A DNA stretch of 43,010 nucleotides from an uncultured bacterium (GTDB lineage: Bacteria; JAAXHH01), in the NCBI GenBank assembly GCA_913051705.1, contig CAJXCW010000011.1, positions 1 to 43,010 of the forward strand, given 5' to 3'. The notes under the pieces were generated by a model that was not told where the DNA came from, made no database searches, and saw only the letters and a program-made list of their open reading frames with translations. Positions 25,068 through 33,269 of this stretch are shown piece by piece. The position numbers were made by a program, and so were the translations under genes. Every line of letters starts with the position of its first letter. The first letter of the stretch is position 1.

Positions 25068-26373
25068 TTATCGACCGATACTCTCATATGTAAATCCTGC
25101 CTCCCGTACCACGCGCGGGGTATATATATTTTTGGCATCGATCATGACGGGCTTGTTCATGCGGACCCTGATATCTTCCAGATCTAAATCCCGAAATTCA
25201 TTCCATTCCGTCAAGACGACGAGCACATCGCAATCGTCCGCTGTATCGTATGGCGATTTTGTGAAGACCGTTTCTTCCGGTAGAACCTTTCGGGCTTGCT
25301 CTTCAGCAACAGGATCATACACTTTAACACACGCCCCGTCATCAATTAACCGAGGGATGATATCCACCGACGGCGCTTCGCGCATATCGTCGGTATTTGG
25401 TTTAAAGGCCAGACCCAGAATACCGATCGTTTTATTTTTCACATCACCACCTGCGCACCGCTGGATTTTCTCGATGATACGTGCCCGTTGTTCTTTATTA
25501 ACTTGAACAGCCGCATCTACAATGCGTAAGGTATATCCTGCCTCTTCGGCTGTAGCCAGGAGGGCAAGGGTATCCTTAGGCAGGCATGATCCGCCGTATC
25601 CCGGGCCTGGGTGTAAAAAACTGGCGCCGATACGGGCATATCGGCGCCGATGCCCGTCGCTACATCCCCCTCGTCGACCCCTACCAGTTCACACAGATGC
25701 GCCATTTCATTAATGAACGAAATTTTGGTCGCCAGGAACGCATTGGCGGCATATTAAATCATTTCGGCCGTCTCCCGGGTCGTCATCAAGATAGGGGTGT
25801 CATCAAGGGATAAGGGGCGATAAATATCTCGCAAGATGGCTTGAGCCCTGCTGTCGTTCGCGCCGATAACAATCCGGTCGGGATTTAAAAAATCGTCAAT
25901 AGCGGTGCCTTCACGGAGAAATTCCGGGTTGGATGCTACCGTAAAATTGATCGAATGAGAGAGGTTTTGTTGTATGGTTTCGGTGATACGCACGCCTGTA
26001 CCTACCGGTACGGTGCTCTTTGTGACAATAACTTTGTATTCCGTAATGGCTTTACCGATGTCAGCCGCAACGGATAACACCGCTGATAAATCGGCACTGC
26101 CATCCTGGGAGAAAGCGGTACCTACAGCAATGAAAAGTACAAGCTAATGGTTAAGAGAACCTTGAAAATCGGTTGAAAATTCCAGGCGCCCTGCCTGCGT
26201 GTTACGACGGACCAGATCGGTTAATCCGATCTCATAGATAGGTAGTATGCCTTTCTTCAGATTATTTATCTTTGGTTGATCGTGTCTACACAGATGACGT
26301 GATTACCGAAATCCGCTAAACAGGTGCCAACGACTAATCCGACATATCCGGTACCTACAACACAGATGTTCAT
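25068..26373 (-). pseudogene. UDP-glucose 6-dehydrogenase, multiply broken
   Basis: The relic can be followed end to end. It begins at ATG 26373 ([20 protein letters not shown], the NAD-binding strand). A frameshift lies near 26285 (into [20 protein letters not shown]), a TAG near 26145 and a TAA near 25756 (in AEMI[16 protein letters not shown], where a Lys codon is expected). A second frameshift lies near 25645, where CCC stands for an expected CCCC. The catalytic block [16 protein letters not shown] is still readable, and the C-terminal domain from MKNKTIGILGLAFKPNTDDM ends normally at 25068. With two frameshifts and two unrelated stop codons, real decay is more likely than sequencing error. 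The intact enzyme would make UDP-glucuronate for capsule or lipid decoration. Confidence 0.9.
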
Positions 26374-26414
26374 GGGGTATAATCCATCTTGAAAGTTGTT
26401 AATCATAATGGCAC

Positions 26415-26458
26415 AAAGGCACAAATAGGAATCAATAAATAATCCTTAATGTGCCTTT
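26415..26458 (-). terminator. Hairpin after the E2 gene
   Basis: AAAGGCACA (26415-26423) pairs with TGTGCCTTT (26450-26458); inside, AGGA (26427-26430) pairs with TCCT (26443-26446). It lies between the E2 stop (26484, minus) and the Ugd start. The plus strand has TTTTT after it, so it may work in both directions. Confidence 0.5.
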
Positions 26459-26483
26459 TTGCCGTTATGGTGAGTCAAGGTGA

Positions 26484-27728
26484 CTACGGGCTGATCAATA
26501 ATTCCAGGGGTTCTTCGAGTATGGATTTGAAACGCGCTAAGAAGCGGGCGGCGAGGGCCCCGTCAACAAGTCGATGGTCAGAAGATAACGTCACCGACAT
26601 CATGGTCCGAATCACCACTTCATCCTCGACCACAACGGGTTGTTTCTTGATCTGCCCAACAGCCAGAATGGCTGCTTCCGGTGGATTGATAATAGCCGTA
26701 AACTGATCAACGCCGAACATGCCCAGATTGGAGATGGTAAAGGTGCCATACCCGTAATCTTCAGGGGTAAGGCCGCCCTCCTTGGCTTTTTTATTCAAAG
26801 ATTTTGTTATCTCTGCAATGCGGAATACAGAATGCACGTTCGCCGCAGGCACAACCGGTACGACCAGCCCCTCATCCAGGGCGACTGCAAATCCGACATG
26901 GGCATCGGCATATTGTTCAATGATATTTCCATCTAAAGAGGCATTAACCGCAGGCACATCATGCAACGCCATACCGGCTGCTTTAATCAACATGTCGTTG
27001 ATGGATATCCTCGGCAGATTACGGGCCTCACCATAGGATAAAAATTCTTTTCGCAACTCGGCAGCTCGCGTCATGTCTATGGTCATGGTAAGATAAAAAT
27101 GAGGGACCGTCGATGTGCTTTCGGTCAACCGTGTCGCCGCGATTTTGCGAATGCCGGTAAGCGGTGTGCGGCTTATAACCTGTTTCGAAGCACGGTCTGA
27201 AGGCAGCGCGGCGGCAGCTTCCTGTGATGTGGTTTCCACTTGGGATGCGGCGTAGGTCTCCACATCAGCAAATACGATACGGCCTCCGGGGCCTGTGCCC
27301 TCTATCTGATCGAGTGGAATACTGAGGCTGCCCGCTCGTTTCCGCGCTTTAGGTGAAGCTTTGATCCGATTCGGTTTGATAGCAACAGCATCAATGGAAG
27401 TGGAGTTTGATCCATTATGCCCCTTAGCCTCTACAACGGGCGCAGAGGTCCCGGCATCAACCGAGACGACATTATCCGGCAGGGCCTCATCCGGGTTACC
27501 GATGTACGCGATGACCTGTTGGATCGGTATCTCATCACCGGGGCCATGGAGGATTTTCAAAAGTGTCCCGGTGGTACGGGCTTCTACCTCTGCCAGGCTT
27601 TTATCCGTTTCTACCGTAAATAATACATCCCCCTCTGAAACAGATTCCCCCTCCTGTTTCATCCATTCTACTATGACCCCGGACTCCATGGTCATTCCCA
27701 ATACGGGCATAATGACGTCTACAGCCAT
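26484..27728 (-). CDS. Dihydrolipoamide acyltransferase (E2) of a 2-oxoacid dehydrogenase complex
   Basis: Core acyltransferase of a pyruvate-, branched-chain- or acetoin-dehydrogenase-type complex, 414 residues. Domains in order: an N-terminal lipoyl domain (VDVIMPVLGMTMESGVIVEW, lipoylated Lys in FTVETDKSLAEVEA); a linker; a peripheral-subunit-binding domain (IKASPKARKRAGSLSIPLDQ, then IEGTGPGGRI); and a catalytic domain from about residue 190 ending with SSDHRLVDGALAARFL, where His and Asp-Gly are catalytic. ATG 27728 is chosen because AGGAG lies seven bases upstream and the lipoyl domain starts directly; the frame is open to 27785. No E1 or E3 gene is adjacent, which is unusual for an operon-encoded complex. 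Confidence 0.93.
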   Translation of the reverse strand: MAVDVIMPVLGMTMESGVIVEWMKQEGESVSEGDVLFTVETDKSLAEVEARTTGTLLKILHGPGDEIPIQQVIAYIGNPDEALPDNVVSVDAGTSAPVVEAKGHNGSNSTSIDAVAIKPNRIKASPKARKRAGSLSIPLDQIEGTGPGGRIVFADVETYAASQVETTSQEAAAALPSDRASKQVISRTPLTGIRKIAATRLTESTSTVPHFYLTMTIDMTRAAELRKEFLSYGEARNLPRISINDMLIKAAGMALHDVPAVNASLDGNIIEQYADAHVGFAVALDEGLVVPVVPAANVHSVFRIAEITKSLNKKAKEGGLTPEDYGYGTFTISNLGMFGVDQFTAIINPPEAAILAVGQIKKQPVVVEDEVVIRTMMSVTLSSDHRLVDGALAARFLARFKSILEEPLELLISP

Positions 27729-27907
27729 GTTTTGCTCCTGATGGAACGCGTAATCGTTTGCATCCTGTGGATTGTTTTTCGACAAATAATATGGTTAATA
27801 ACAAGTCCGTAGATCATACACGGGCTCATAAGAATCGTCAAGTGTTTTCTGGGCTTGAACGGCGCGATAGTATGGCCTGTTTCTCCTTTTGGAATCGGCC
27901 TTTTCTG

Positions 27908-27937
27908 TTGACACCTCTAAGTAACAGATACTATTAT
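27908..27937 (+). promoter_or_regulatory. Sigma-70 promoter of small membrane-protein gene
   Basis: TTGACA (27908-27913) and TATTAT (27932-27937) are separated by 18 bases; TACTAT at 15 bases is an alternative -10. The flanks of the -35 (GTTGACACCTC) are identical to those of the efflux-operon promoter at 5393. Confidence 0.6.
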
Positions 27938-27994
27938 GGAACGTTACTTATCAAATTTATTTCATAACCATTTATAAGTTTAGGAGGCATTATT

Positions 27995-28285
27995 ATGGAG
28001 ATCAAAATCGATCGATACACAAAGTTCATCTTGACGCTCATCGCTATCGGATTGCTGGCTAATGTTTTCAAGAGCGATTCGCCTACCATATATAGCCCAT
28101 TGAATCCTCAGGTGGCTCATGCAGACAACATTGGGATGGGAAGCAAGTTGGCCAATAAGGGTCAGCGGTTCATTACCAGCAGCGTGGACGGAAAAACAGT
28201 TTATGTCTGGTTCCGCGAGGAAGATACGCAGTGGTATGATCGGGATAAGGTCCATTTTATCAGCGAGGAGCGGGTGGAAGATTAG
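27995..28285 (+). CDS. Small membrane-anchored protein of unknown function
   Basis: A 96-residue protein with AGGAGG seven bases before its ATG and a good promoter. It has a single N-terminal hydrophobic segment (FILTLIAIGLLANVF, about residues 11-25) that acts as an anchor or uncleaved signal. The remaining 65 residues are polar, probably exposed outside the cytoplasm, and end with a strand-like SSVDGKTVYVWFREEDTQWY and a charged tail. I do not recognise a family. Clear expression signals make it a real gene. It is monocistronic: a repeat follows and the next gene starts 179 bases later. Confidence 0.7.
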   Translation: MEIKIDRYTKFILTLIAIGLLANVFKSDSPTIYSPLNPQVAHADNIGMGSKLANKGQRFITSSVDGKTVYVWFREEDTQWYDRDKVHFISEERVED

Positions 28286-28304
28286 AGCAGCAGGTGGGCA
28301 GGAT

Positions 28305-28443
28305 GAATTTGGTGATTTGGTGGTTTGGTGATTGAAAAACCAAAACAAATAGGTGGTAGGCATTTCAATCAACAAACCCCGAAGGGCTCGCATCGTGTCC
28401 AGAAGACACATGCCATCAACAAATCAACAAATTGAGCAATTGG
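28305..28443. repeat. TTTGGTGA-type repeat element with opposed arms
   Basis: The left arm (28305-28334) is built of TTTGGTGAT units. The right arm (about 28412-28443) is built of ATCAACAAAT units, roughly the reverse complement. The core of about 75 bases contains another CAATCAACAAA at 28365. It resembles the element at 30037-30175. Confidence 0.55.
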
Positions 28444-28463
28444 GCTGGTGATTCGATAATTAT

Positions 28464-29051
28464 ATGATTACAGGACTTATATTAGCTGCCGGGCACTCGA
28501 CCCGAATGGGCACATTGAAACAAATGCTGCCGTTTGGAGAAGGGACCGTGCTTGAGCAGGTGGTTCGGGCGCTGACTGCGTCAACATTGCGTGATGTGAC
28601 GGTTGTGCTTGGATATCGTTCGGATGAAATTCAAATCCGGCTGACGTCATGGCCCGTGCATACGATCCTCAACCCTGATCTACATGGAGATATGTTGTCT
28701 TCGATACAATGTGGCATCAGGGCCACATGTGAGGATCAGGCTGTGATGATTGCGTTGGGGGATCAGCCGTTTATATCTGAGGTTATCATTAATCGGCTGA
28801 TTGTAGAATACGAGAAACAATCGTCTGGAATCGTGTTGCCTGTGTATAACGGCAAGCGCGGCCACCCCATGATTATTGGACCGGAATACCGTGAAGACCT
28901 GCTTAACCAGACCGAAGGGGGCCTGAAGGCTCTGCGTGATCGGTATGAAGACCACGTCAGAACCGTTCCGGTGGATACGGATGCTGTTTTGATCGATCTG
29001 GACTACCGCCACGAATATGAACAAGCGCTGAATCGCTTAAAGGGAACCTGA
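28464..29051 (+). CDS. MobA-like NTP transferase (molybdenum-cofactor nucleotidyltransferase type)
   Basis: NTP_transf_3 family, 195 residues, related to MocA/MobA. It starts with the nucleotide loop LILAAGHSTRMGTLKQMLPF. It has ALGDQPFISEVIINRLIVEY (metal-binding G-D-Q-P), NGKRGHPMIIGPEY (the G-x-R-G-H-P block typical of molybdopterin cytidylyltransferase) and GGLKALRDRY. The likely reaction is transfer of CMP or a related nucleotide to molybdopterin, or to another phosphorylated metabolite. The sulfite-oxidase-like enzymes 5 kb away normally use unmodified Mo-molybdopterin, so a direct link is not required. The 2-hydroxyacid dehydrogenase begins six bases after its stop, suggesting one transcript. 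Confidence 0.85.
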   Translation: MITGLILAAGHSTRMGTLKQMLPFGEGTVLEQVVRALTASTLRDVTVVLGYRSDEIQIRLTSWPVHTILNPDLHGDMLSSIQCGIRATCEDQAVMIALGDQPFISEVIINRLIVEYEKQSSGIVLPVYNGKRGHPMIIGPEYREDLLNQTEGGLKALRDRYEDHVRTVPVDTDAVLIDLDYRHEYEQALNRLKGT

Positions 29052-29057
29052 TTTTTC

Positions 29058-30035
29058 ATGAGCACTAATGTGTATGTTACCCGGCGTATACCGGATGAGT
29101 CGATAAGAATGCTGGAAGACGCCTGTGATGTGGTGGATGTCAACCCGCATGACCGGGCATTGACCCGTACTGAATTCCTGGAAGCTGTCCAGGGTCGCGA
29201 TGGTTTGCTATGTCTGCTGACAGAGACGGTGGATGATGAGGTGCTGGATGCCGCTGCCGGCGTAAAAGGCGTCGCCAACTATGCCGTCGGTTTCAATAAT
29301 ATCGATGTGGATGCGTGTACACGCCGGGGGATCCCTGTCTCTAACACGCCGGATGTCCTGACCGATACAACGGCCGATCTGGCCTGGGCGCTCATGTTCT
29401 CAGTGGCCCGACGCATCGTGGAAGGGGATCGCTATGTCCGGGATGGTAAATTCAAGGGTTGGGGACCATTGATGTTGCTGGGCGACGACCTGACCGGTAA
29501 GACTCTGGGCATTGTCGGCGGGGGTCGTATCGGTATGGCGACGGCAGCGCGGGCTGTAGGTTTTTCTATGCCGGTTCTCTATACAAGCCGTAATCGGCAT
29601 GAGGATATCGAGGCCATCGGCGCCCAATATCGTTCACTCGATGATTTGTTACAGGCCTCTGATTTCGTATCCATCCATGTACCGTTAATGTCGGAGACTA
29701 CCCATTTGATAGGTCCCCGTGAGCTGAATTTGATGAAGTCTACAGCATATCTGATCAATACGGCGCGTGGTCCGATCGTTGATGAAAAAGCACTGGTATC
29801 AGCCCTTCGTAATGGAATAATCGCTGGGGCAGGGCTCGATGTGTTCGAACGGGAGCCGGAACTTGAACCCGGTCTGGCAGACCTGGATAACGCAGTTATC
29901 GTTCCACATGTAGGCAGTGGTACTGTCGCCACACGGATTAAGATGGGAAACAAGGCGGCTATCAATCTGATTGCCATGGTGAAAGGTGAAGAGCCGCCTG
30001 ATTGTGTCAATCCGGAATGGAAACAGGGTAGATAA
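29058..30035 (+). CDS. D-isomer-specific 2-hydroxyacid dehydrogenase (glyoxylate/hydroxypyruvate reductase-like)
   Basis: NAD(P)H-dependent reductase of 325 residues interconverting 2-oxo and D-2-hydroxy acids; glyoxylate or hydroxypyruvate is the likely substrate. The N-terminal catalytic domain has ANYAVGFNNIDVDACTRRGI. The nucleotide domain carries GKTLGIVGGGRIGMATAARA and the catalytic triad is complete: Arg in NTARGPIVDE, Glu in GLDVFEREPE and His in IVPHVGSGT. NADPH preference is suggested by the S-R-N-R that follows the second strand (LYTSRNRHED). It is followed by a repeat element and then an FAH-family gene, together suggesting catabolism of small organic acids. Confidence 0.93.
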   Translation: MSTNVYVTRRIPDESIRMLEDACDVVDVNPHDRALTRTEFLEAVQGRDGLLCLLTETVDDEVLDAAAGVKGVANYAVGFNNIDVDACTRRGIPVSNTPDVLTDTTADLAWALMFSVARRIVEGDRYVRDGKFKGWGPLMLLGDDLTGKTLGIVGGGRIGMATAARAVGFSMPVLYTSRNRHEDIEAIGAQYRSLDDLLQASDFVSIHVPLMSETTHLIGPRELNLMKSTAYLINTARGPIVDEKALVSALRNGIIAGAGLDVFEREPELEPGLADLDNAVIVPHVGSGTVATRIKMGNKAAINLIAMVKGEEPPDCVNPEWKQGR

Positions 30036-30036
30036 A

Positions 30037-30175
30037 TGGTGATTTGGTGATTGGAAAAACTAAAATCAACAAAAAAGCACAGCGAACGAAGCGGAGCGTG
30101 ATCTAATAATGCCTCAAAGAGGCGCTCCTTACTTTCGATGACGCGTGGCGGCATCAATCAACAAATCAGACAATC
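30037..30175. repeat. TTGGTGATTTGGTGATTGG-type element with opposed arms
   Basis: The left arm is 30037-30054 and the right arm (ATCAATCAACAAATCAGACA) is 30153-30175. The ~100-base core includes GCGAACGAAGCGGAGCG and a small palindrome GCCTCAAAGAGGC near 30114. It starts two bases after the stop codon of the dehydrogenase gene. Confidence 0.55.
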
Positions 30176-30193
30176 TAATCCTTGGAGTCATAA

Positions 30194-31039
30194 ATGAGGT
30201 TGGTTTCATTTGGTGAAAAGGGGCATGAGCGGGTGGGAGTGGCTGTTGATGGGGATATTCTTGATCTGGTTACGGCGGATGTTTCTTTACCTGATAGTGT
30301 GGTTGGGATACTTGAGCAGGATGCCTTCGACGCGGTAGCCCGGGCGGTAGAGAGCGGCAGGGGAACGCGTATCTCAGAAGAGGGCGTGCGGTTGGGGGCG
30401 CCGATTACCAGGCCGTCCAAAATTGTATGTGTCGGTCTCAACTATCACGACCATGCAGCAGAGCAGAATGTGTCTTTGCCTGAGCACCCGTTGCTGTTTT
30501 CCAAGGCATCCTCTTCCGTTATCGGTCCCTATGATGAGGTGGTTTTGCCGGAGGCATGCAAACAGGTGGACTATGAAGTGGAGCTGGCATTGGTCATTGG
30601 TTGTCAGGCAACCCGCGTAACTGAAGCAGATGCGTATGACTATATTGCTGGATATACGGTCGCCAACGATGTCACCGGGCGCGATATTCAGTTCAGGCAG
30701 CGCCAGTGGCATCAAGGTAAAAGTTACGACACCTTCTGTCCTGTGGGGCCGTATCTGGTTACGAAGGACGAAATTCCTGATCCCAACACGCTGGATGTCA
30801 GACTGATGCTGAATGGAGAAACCATGCAAGACAGCAATACGGATAATTTGATCTTTAATGTGCCTACCATGATTTCTCGCATATCACATGCGATGACCTT
30901 GTTCCCCGGCGATATAATTTTAACCGGTACACCGGCGGGTGTCGGCATTTTTCGCGATCCCAAGATTTTGCTCAAGGCCGGTGATTATATGGAGACCTAT
31001 GTGGCAGGTATTGGTACGTTGAAGAACAACGTGAAATAA
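30194..31039 (+). CDS. Fumarylacetoacetate hydrolase-family protein
   Basis: FAH-superfamily metalloenzyme of 281 residues, cytosolic. Members cleave C-C bonds in acylpyruvates, decarboxylate oxaloacetate or hydrate 2-oxo-pentenoates, as in aromatic and sugar-acid breakdown. After an N-terminal domain, the signature KIVCVGLNYHDHAAEQ is followed by the divalent-metal acidic residues in VDYEVELALVIG (E-x-E). TVANDVTGRDIQFRQRQWHQ carries the last metal Asp and the lid. The end is GDIILTGTPAGVG. TTGGAG lies seven bases before ATG 30194. The precise substrate is not visible; 2-keto-3-deoxy sugar acid derivatives would fit the UxuA-like neighbour 8 kb away, but that is inference. Confidence 0.92.
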   Translation: MRLVSFGEKGHERVGVAVDGDILDLVTADVSLPDSVVGILEQDAFDAVARAVESGRGTRISEEGVRLGAPITRPSKIVCVGLNYHDHAAEQNVSLPEHPLLFSKASSSVIGPYDEVVLPEACKQVDYEVELALVIGCQATRVTEADAYDYIAGYTVANDVTGRDIQFRQRQWHQGKSYDTFCPVGPYLVTKDEIPDPNTLDVRLMLNGETMQDSNTDNLIFNVPTMISRISHAMTLFPGDIILTGTPAGVGIFRDPKILLKAGDYMETYVAGIGTLKNNVK

Positions 31040-31092
31040 TGGTTGGTTTTGCGTGTATCCCCTGCAAGCAGGAAAAGGGGCCGGAGATAGGC

Positions 31093-31959
31093 TCACTCAT
31101 CGGCCAGCTGGCGTAGATACTGACAATAGGCGTTGTCTTTTGAGTAGCCGGCGATTTCTAATATCTGCGCTTTGTCGATATAGCCTTTATGGTAGGCAAT
31201 CTCTTCGATGCAGGCGATCTTTAGGCCCTGTCGATGTTCGATGGTCTGGACAAAATTACTGGCTTCAAGAAGACTCTCATGGGTGCCCGTATCCAGCCAG
31301 GCGAAGCCTCGACCCAAGAGTTCTACCTTCAATTTCCCCTGCTTGAGATAGACATTATTTACATCCGTAATTTCGAGTTCGCCCCTGGCCGACGGCTTCA
31401 ATTCCCTGGTGATATCAACAACATGCTCATCATAGAAATACAACCCGGTTACCGCATAGTTGGATTTGGGATCTTTCGGTTTTTCCTCAATACCAAGGGC
31501 ACGATTTTCATCATCGAATTCCACCACGCCATATCTTCCGGGGTCCGTAACATAGTAGGCGAAGACAAGTCCGCCATCTGTGAGTCGACCAGCCCGTTCC
31601 ATCATTTCGGATAGCCCATGTCCGTGGAAAAAATTATCACCGAAAATCAGCGCGCAGGGTTCTCCATCAATAAAGTGTTCTCCGATTAAAAAAGCCTGAG
31701 CGACACCTTCCGGTTTCGGCTGAACGGCATACTCGATATGTAATCCTAGCCGGGAACCATCTTCAAATAAGGTTTTATATAAATCAATGTGTTCAGGAGA
31801 GGAGATGATTAAAATATCCCGGATATCCGCCAGCATGAGTGCCGAGAGCGGATAATAGATCATCGGCTTGTCAAAAACAGGAATAATCTGTTTCGAGATG
31901 GCAATGGTTTGAGGATACAACCTGGTCCCCAGGCCCCCTGCGAGAATAATGCCTTTCAT
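31093..31959 (-). CDS. rmlA: Glucose-1-phosphate thymidylyltransferase
   Basis: Makes dTDP-glucose from dTTP and glucose-1-phosphate, the first step of dTDP-rhamnose synthesis for surface polysaccharide. 288 residues, normal length. The motifs are complete: [20 protein letters not shown] (nucleotide loop), [32 protein letters not shown] (metal Asp), [20 protein letters not shown] and [20 protein letters not shown]. The C-terminal part is [20 protein letters not shown]. The Shine-Dalgarno AAAGGA seven bases before ATG 31959 is formed by the last unit of an intergenic repeat. rmlB, rmlC and rmlD are not in the window. Confidence 0.95.
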   Translation of the reverse strand: MKGIILAGGLGTRLYPQTIAISKQIIPVFDKPMIYYPLSALMLADIRDILIISSPEHIDLYKTLFEDGSRLGLHIEYAVQPKPEGVAQAFLIGEHFIDGEPCALIFGDNFFHGHGLSEMMERAGRLTDGGLVFAYYVTDPGRYGVVEFDDENRALGIEEKPKDPKSNYAVTGLYFYDEHVVDITRELKPSARGELEITDVNNVYLKQGKLKVELLGRGFAWLDTGTHESLLEASNFVQTIEHRQGLKIACIEEIAYHKGYIDKAQILEIAGYSKDNAYCQYLRQLADE

Positions 31960-31967
31960 TCACTGGT

Positions 31968-32082
31968 CCTTTGTGTTTTGTCCTTTGTACTTTGTGACAT
32001 GAATATTATAATGATTCAGACACCATATAAATGTCTTGCATATGCCTTTTCAAAGTACAAAGCTAACAGTACAAAGTACAGG
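31968..32082. repeat. AAAGTACAAAG-type element with opposed arms between divergent genes
   Basis: The left arm (31968-31998) is made of TCCTTTGT / TACTTTGT units. The right arm (32051-32082) is made of CAAAGTACAAAG and ACAGTACAAAGTACAGG. They are reverse complements in type and enclose an AT-rich core of about 50 bases. The arms reach the Shine-Dalgarno regions of rmlA and of the gene at 32095. Confidence 0.6.
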
Positions 32083-32094
32083 TAAAATATCACC

Positions 32095-33141
32095 ATGCGA
32101 CGAATCCTCATCTTATCCGTTCTCCTATTTTATTTCCCCGCTTATGCCCAGACACCTCCGGCCTCGGCATTGTTTATCGCAGAGGCCGGGATACTCGATT
32201 TCGAGTTTGACGGCGCCTATATCATTGCCCTTGGCACAAATGCAGGGATTCAAAAGCTTAAATCCCCTGCGCCGTTGTTTGCTCTCTACGATGAAACCCG
32301 GCCGCTCGAAGACAATCTCATCGGTATGGCGAATGTAGATCGGGTTGAATCAAACCGGACCATCATTACCCCGTTTTTCAAAACCGGGTCCTCTCCCAGA
32401 ATTGGTGAGCGGATCCTTGTGGACTTGCCGATCCGGCTTCCCAATCCGTATTACCGGAGTATGACGCACCTGCTGGCTTCCAACGCCCTCACCATGATGG
32501 ATATCTCAGGCAATATCCTGCTTGATTTTGATTCCTTCGAGGATGATGGATTATATATAGAGTTTATTATCCTGTCTGTTTTCCAGGATGATCTGGTTAA
32601 AACGGCCCTCGAGATGCGTGGTCAGATGGATAATATAGAAATAAAGGGTGGGCGGTATAATGGAAAAAGATTGTTTGATACCATGACGGCGGTCACGCTG
32701 GATGACCTTGAGGATTTTATCGGTTTTATGAACGCCTATCCGGGAAACTATATGGGATACGGTCATGTTTTTTCCGAGATGTTTGCCCTGTGGGCCGTAA
32801 ATGGGGCACAGGCTGCCATGCCTGCCGGTGATGCAAACCCCTCCCTCGCATCGTTGGGGTTTACGCTCGTAGATGATCCTGATGCCGAATATCCGATGGT
32901 AGACCGCGTCAGCCAGGCTTACTACGGCCGGAAAGGGAATATCATCGTCCCCGGTAGCCATATTTTATTTATCGGTGAACAATCGATGCGTCAAAGGAAG
33001 GCGTCTGACCTGGGCGGTCTGCTTGAAGGAGAGAAGTACCAGCTTGTATCCTTGAGCGTCCAGACTCTTGATAAAAATATATTTGATATCGAAATGCCCC
33101 GTATGCCCCTGCCGGATAATCCGGGGTGGGAGGATCGATAG
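32095..33141 (+). CDS. Secreted protein of unknown function
   Basis: A 348-residue protein with a clear Sec signal peptide (MRRILILSVLLFYFPAYAQ). I do not recognise a family. The mature part has a repeated beta-like pattern near its N-terminus, LDFEFDGAYIIALGTNAGIQ, followed by ESNRTIITPFFKTGSSPRIG. This resembles small barrel domains of surface proteins ('can be read as a value at a variant of a start'), but that is not evidence of function. A middle alpha/beta region with LDDLEDFIGFMNAYPGNYMG follows, and a C-terminus rich in Met/Pro. It is divergent from rmlA and followed by the first molybdoenzyme gene 129 bases downstream. It is intact, with no internal stop. Confidence 0.6.
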   Translation: MRRILILSVLLFYFPAYAQTPPASALFIAEAGILDFEFDGAYIIALGTNAGIQKLKSPAPLFALYDETRPLEDNLIGMANVDRVESNRTIITPFFKTGSSPRIGERILVDLPIRLPNPYYRSMTHLLASNALTMMDISGNILLDFDSFEDDGLYIEFIILSVFQDDLVKTALEMRGQMDNIEIKGGRYNGKRLFDTMTAVTLDDLEDFIGFMNAYPGNYMGYGHVFSEMFALWAVNGAQAAMPAGDANPSLASLGFTLVDDPDAEYPMVDRVSQAYYGRKGNIIVPGSHILFIGEQSMRQRKASDLGGLLEGEKYQLVSLSVQTLDKNIFDIEMPRMPLPDNPGWEDR

Positions 33142-33269
33142 GTGGAAGGCATGATAATTACTTTACATCTCTGTTACATACAGTCATATTAATCAAGCTT
33201 GATGCCGTATTCCCCATATATCCAATTACAAAGCACAAAGTCCATCAAATAGCGTACTTGGAGGATGTT

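Noticed and set aside
25009-25506. Plus-strand ORF of 165 codons with AAGGAGG before it
   Set aside because: Text is the complement of the Ugd C-terminal domain and low in family likeness; the relic on the other strand explains it fully.
25756-25758. TAA in the Ugd relic as a recoding site (pyrrolysine/selenocysteine)
   Set aside because: The codon is ochre at a Lys position, and other lesions lie in the same gene; simple pseudogene decay is enough.
28305-30175. CRISPR-like array made of the TTGGTGATT repeats
   Set aside because: Units are 8-9 bases, directly adjacent, without regular spacers; arms are in opposite orientation. No cas gene is seen.
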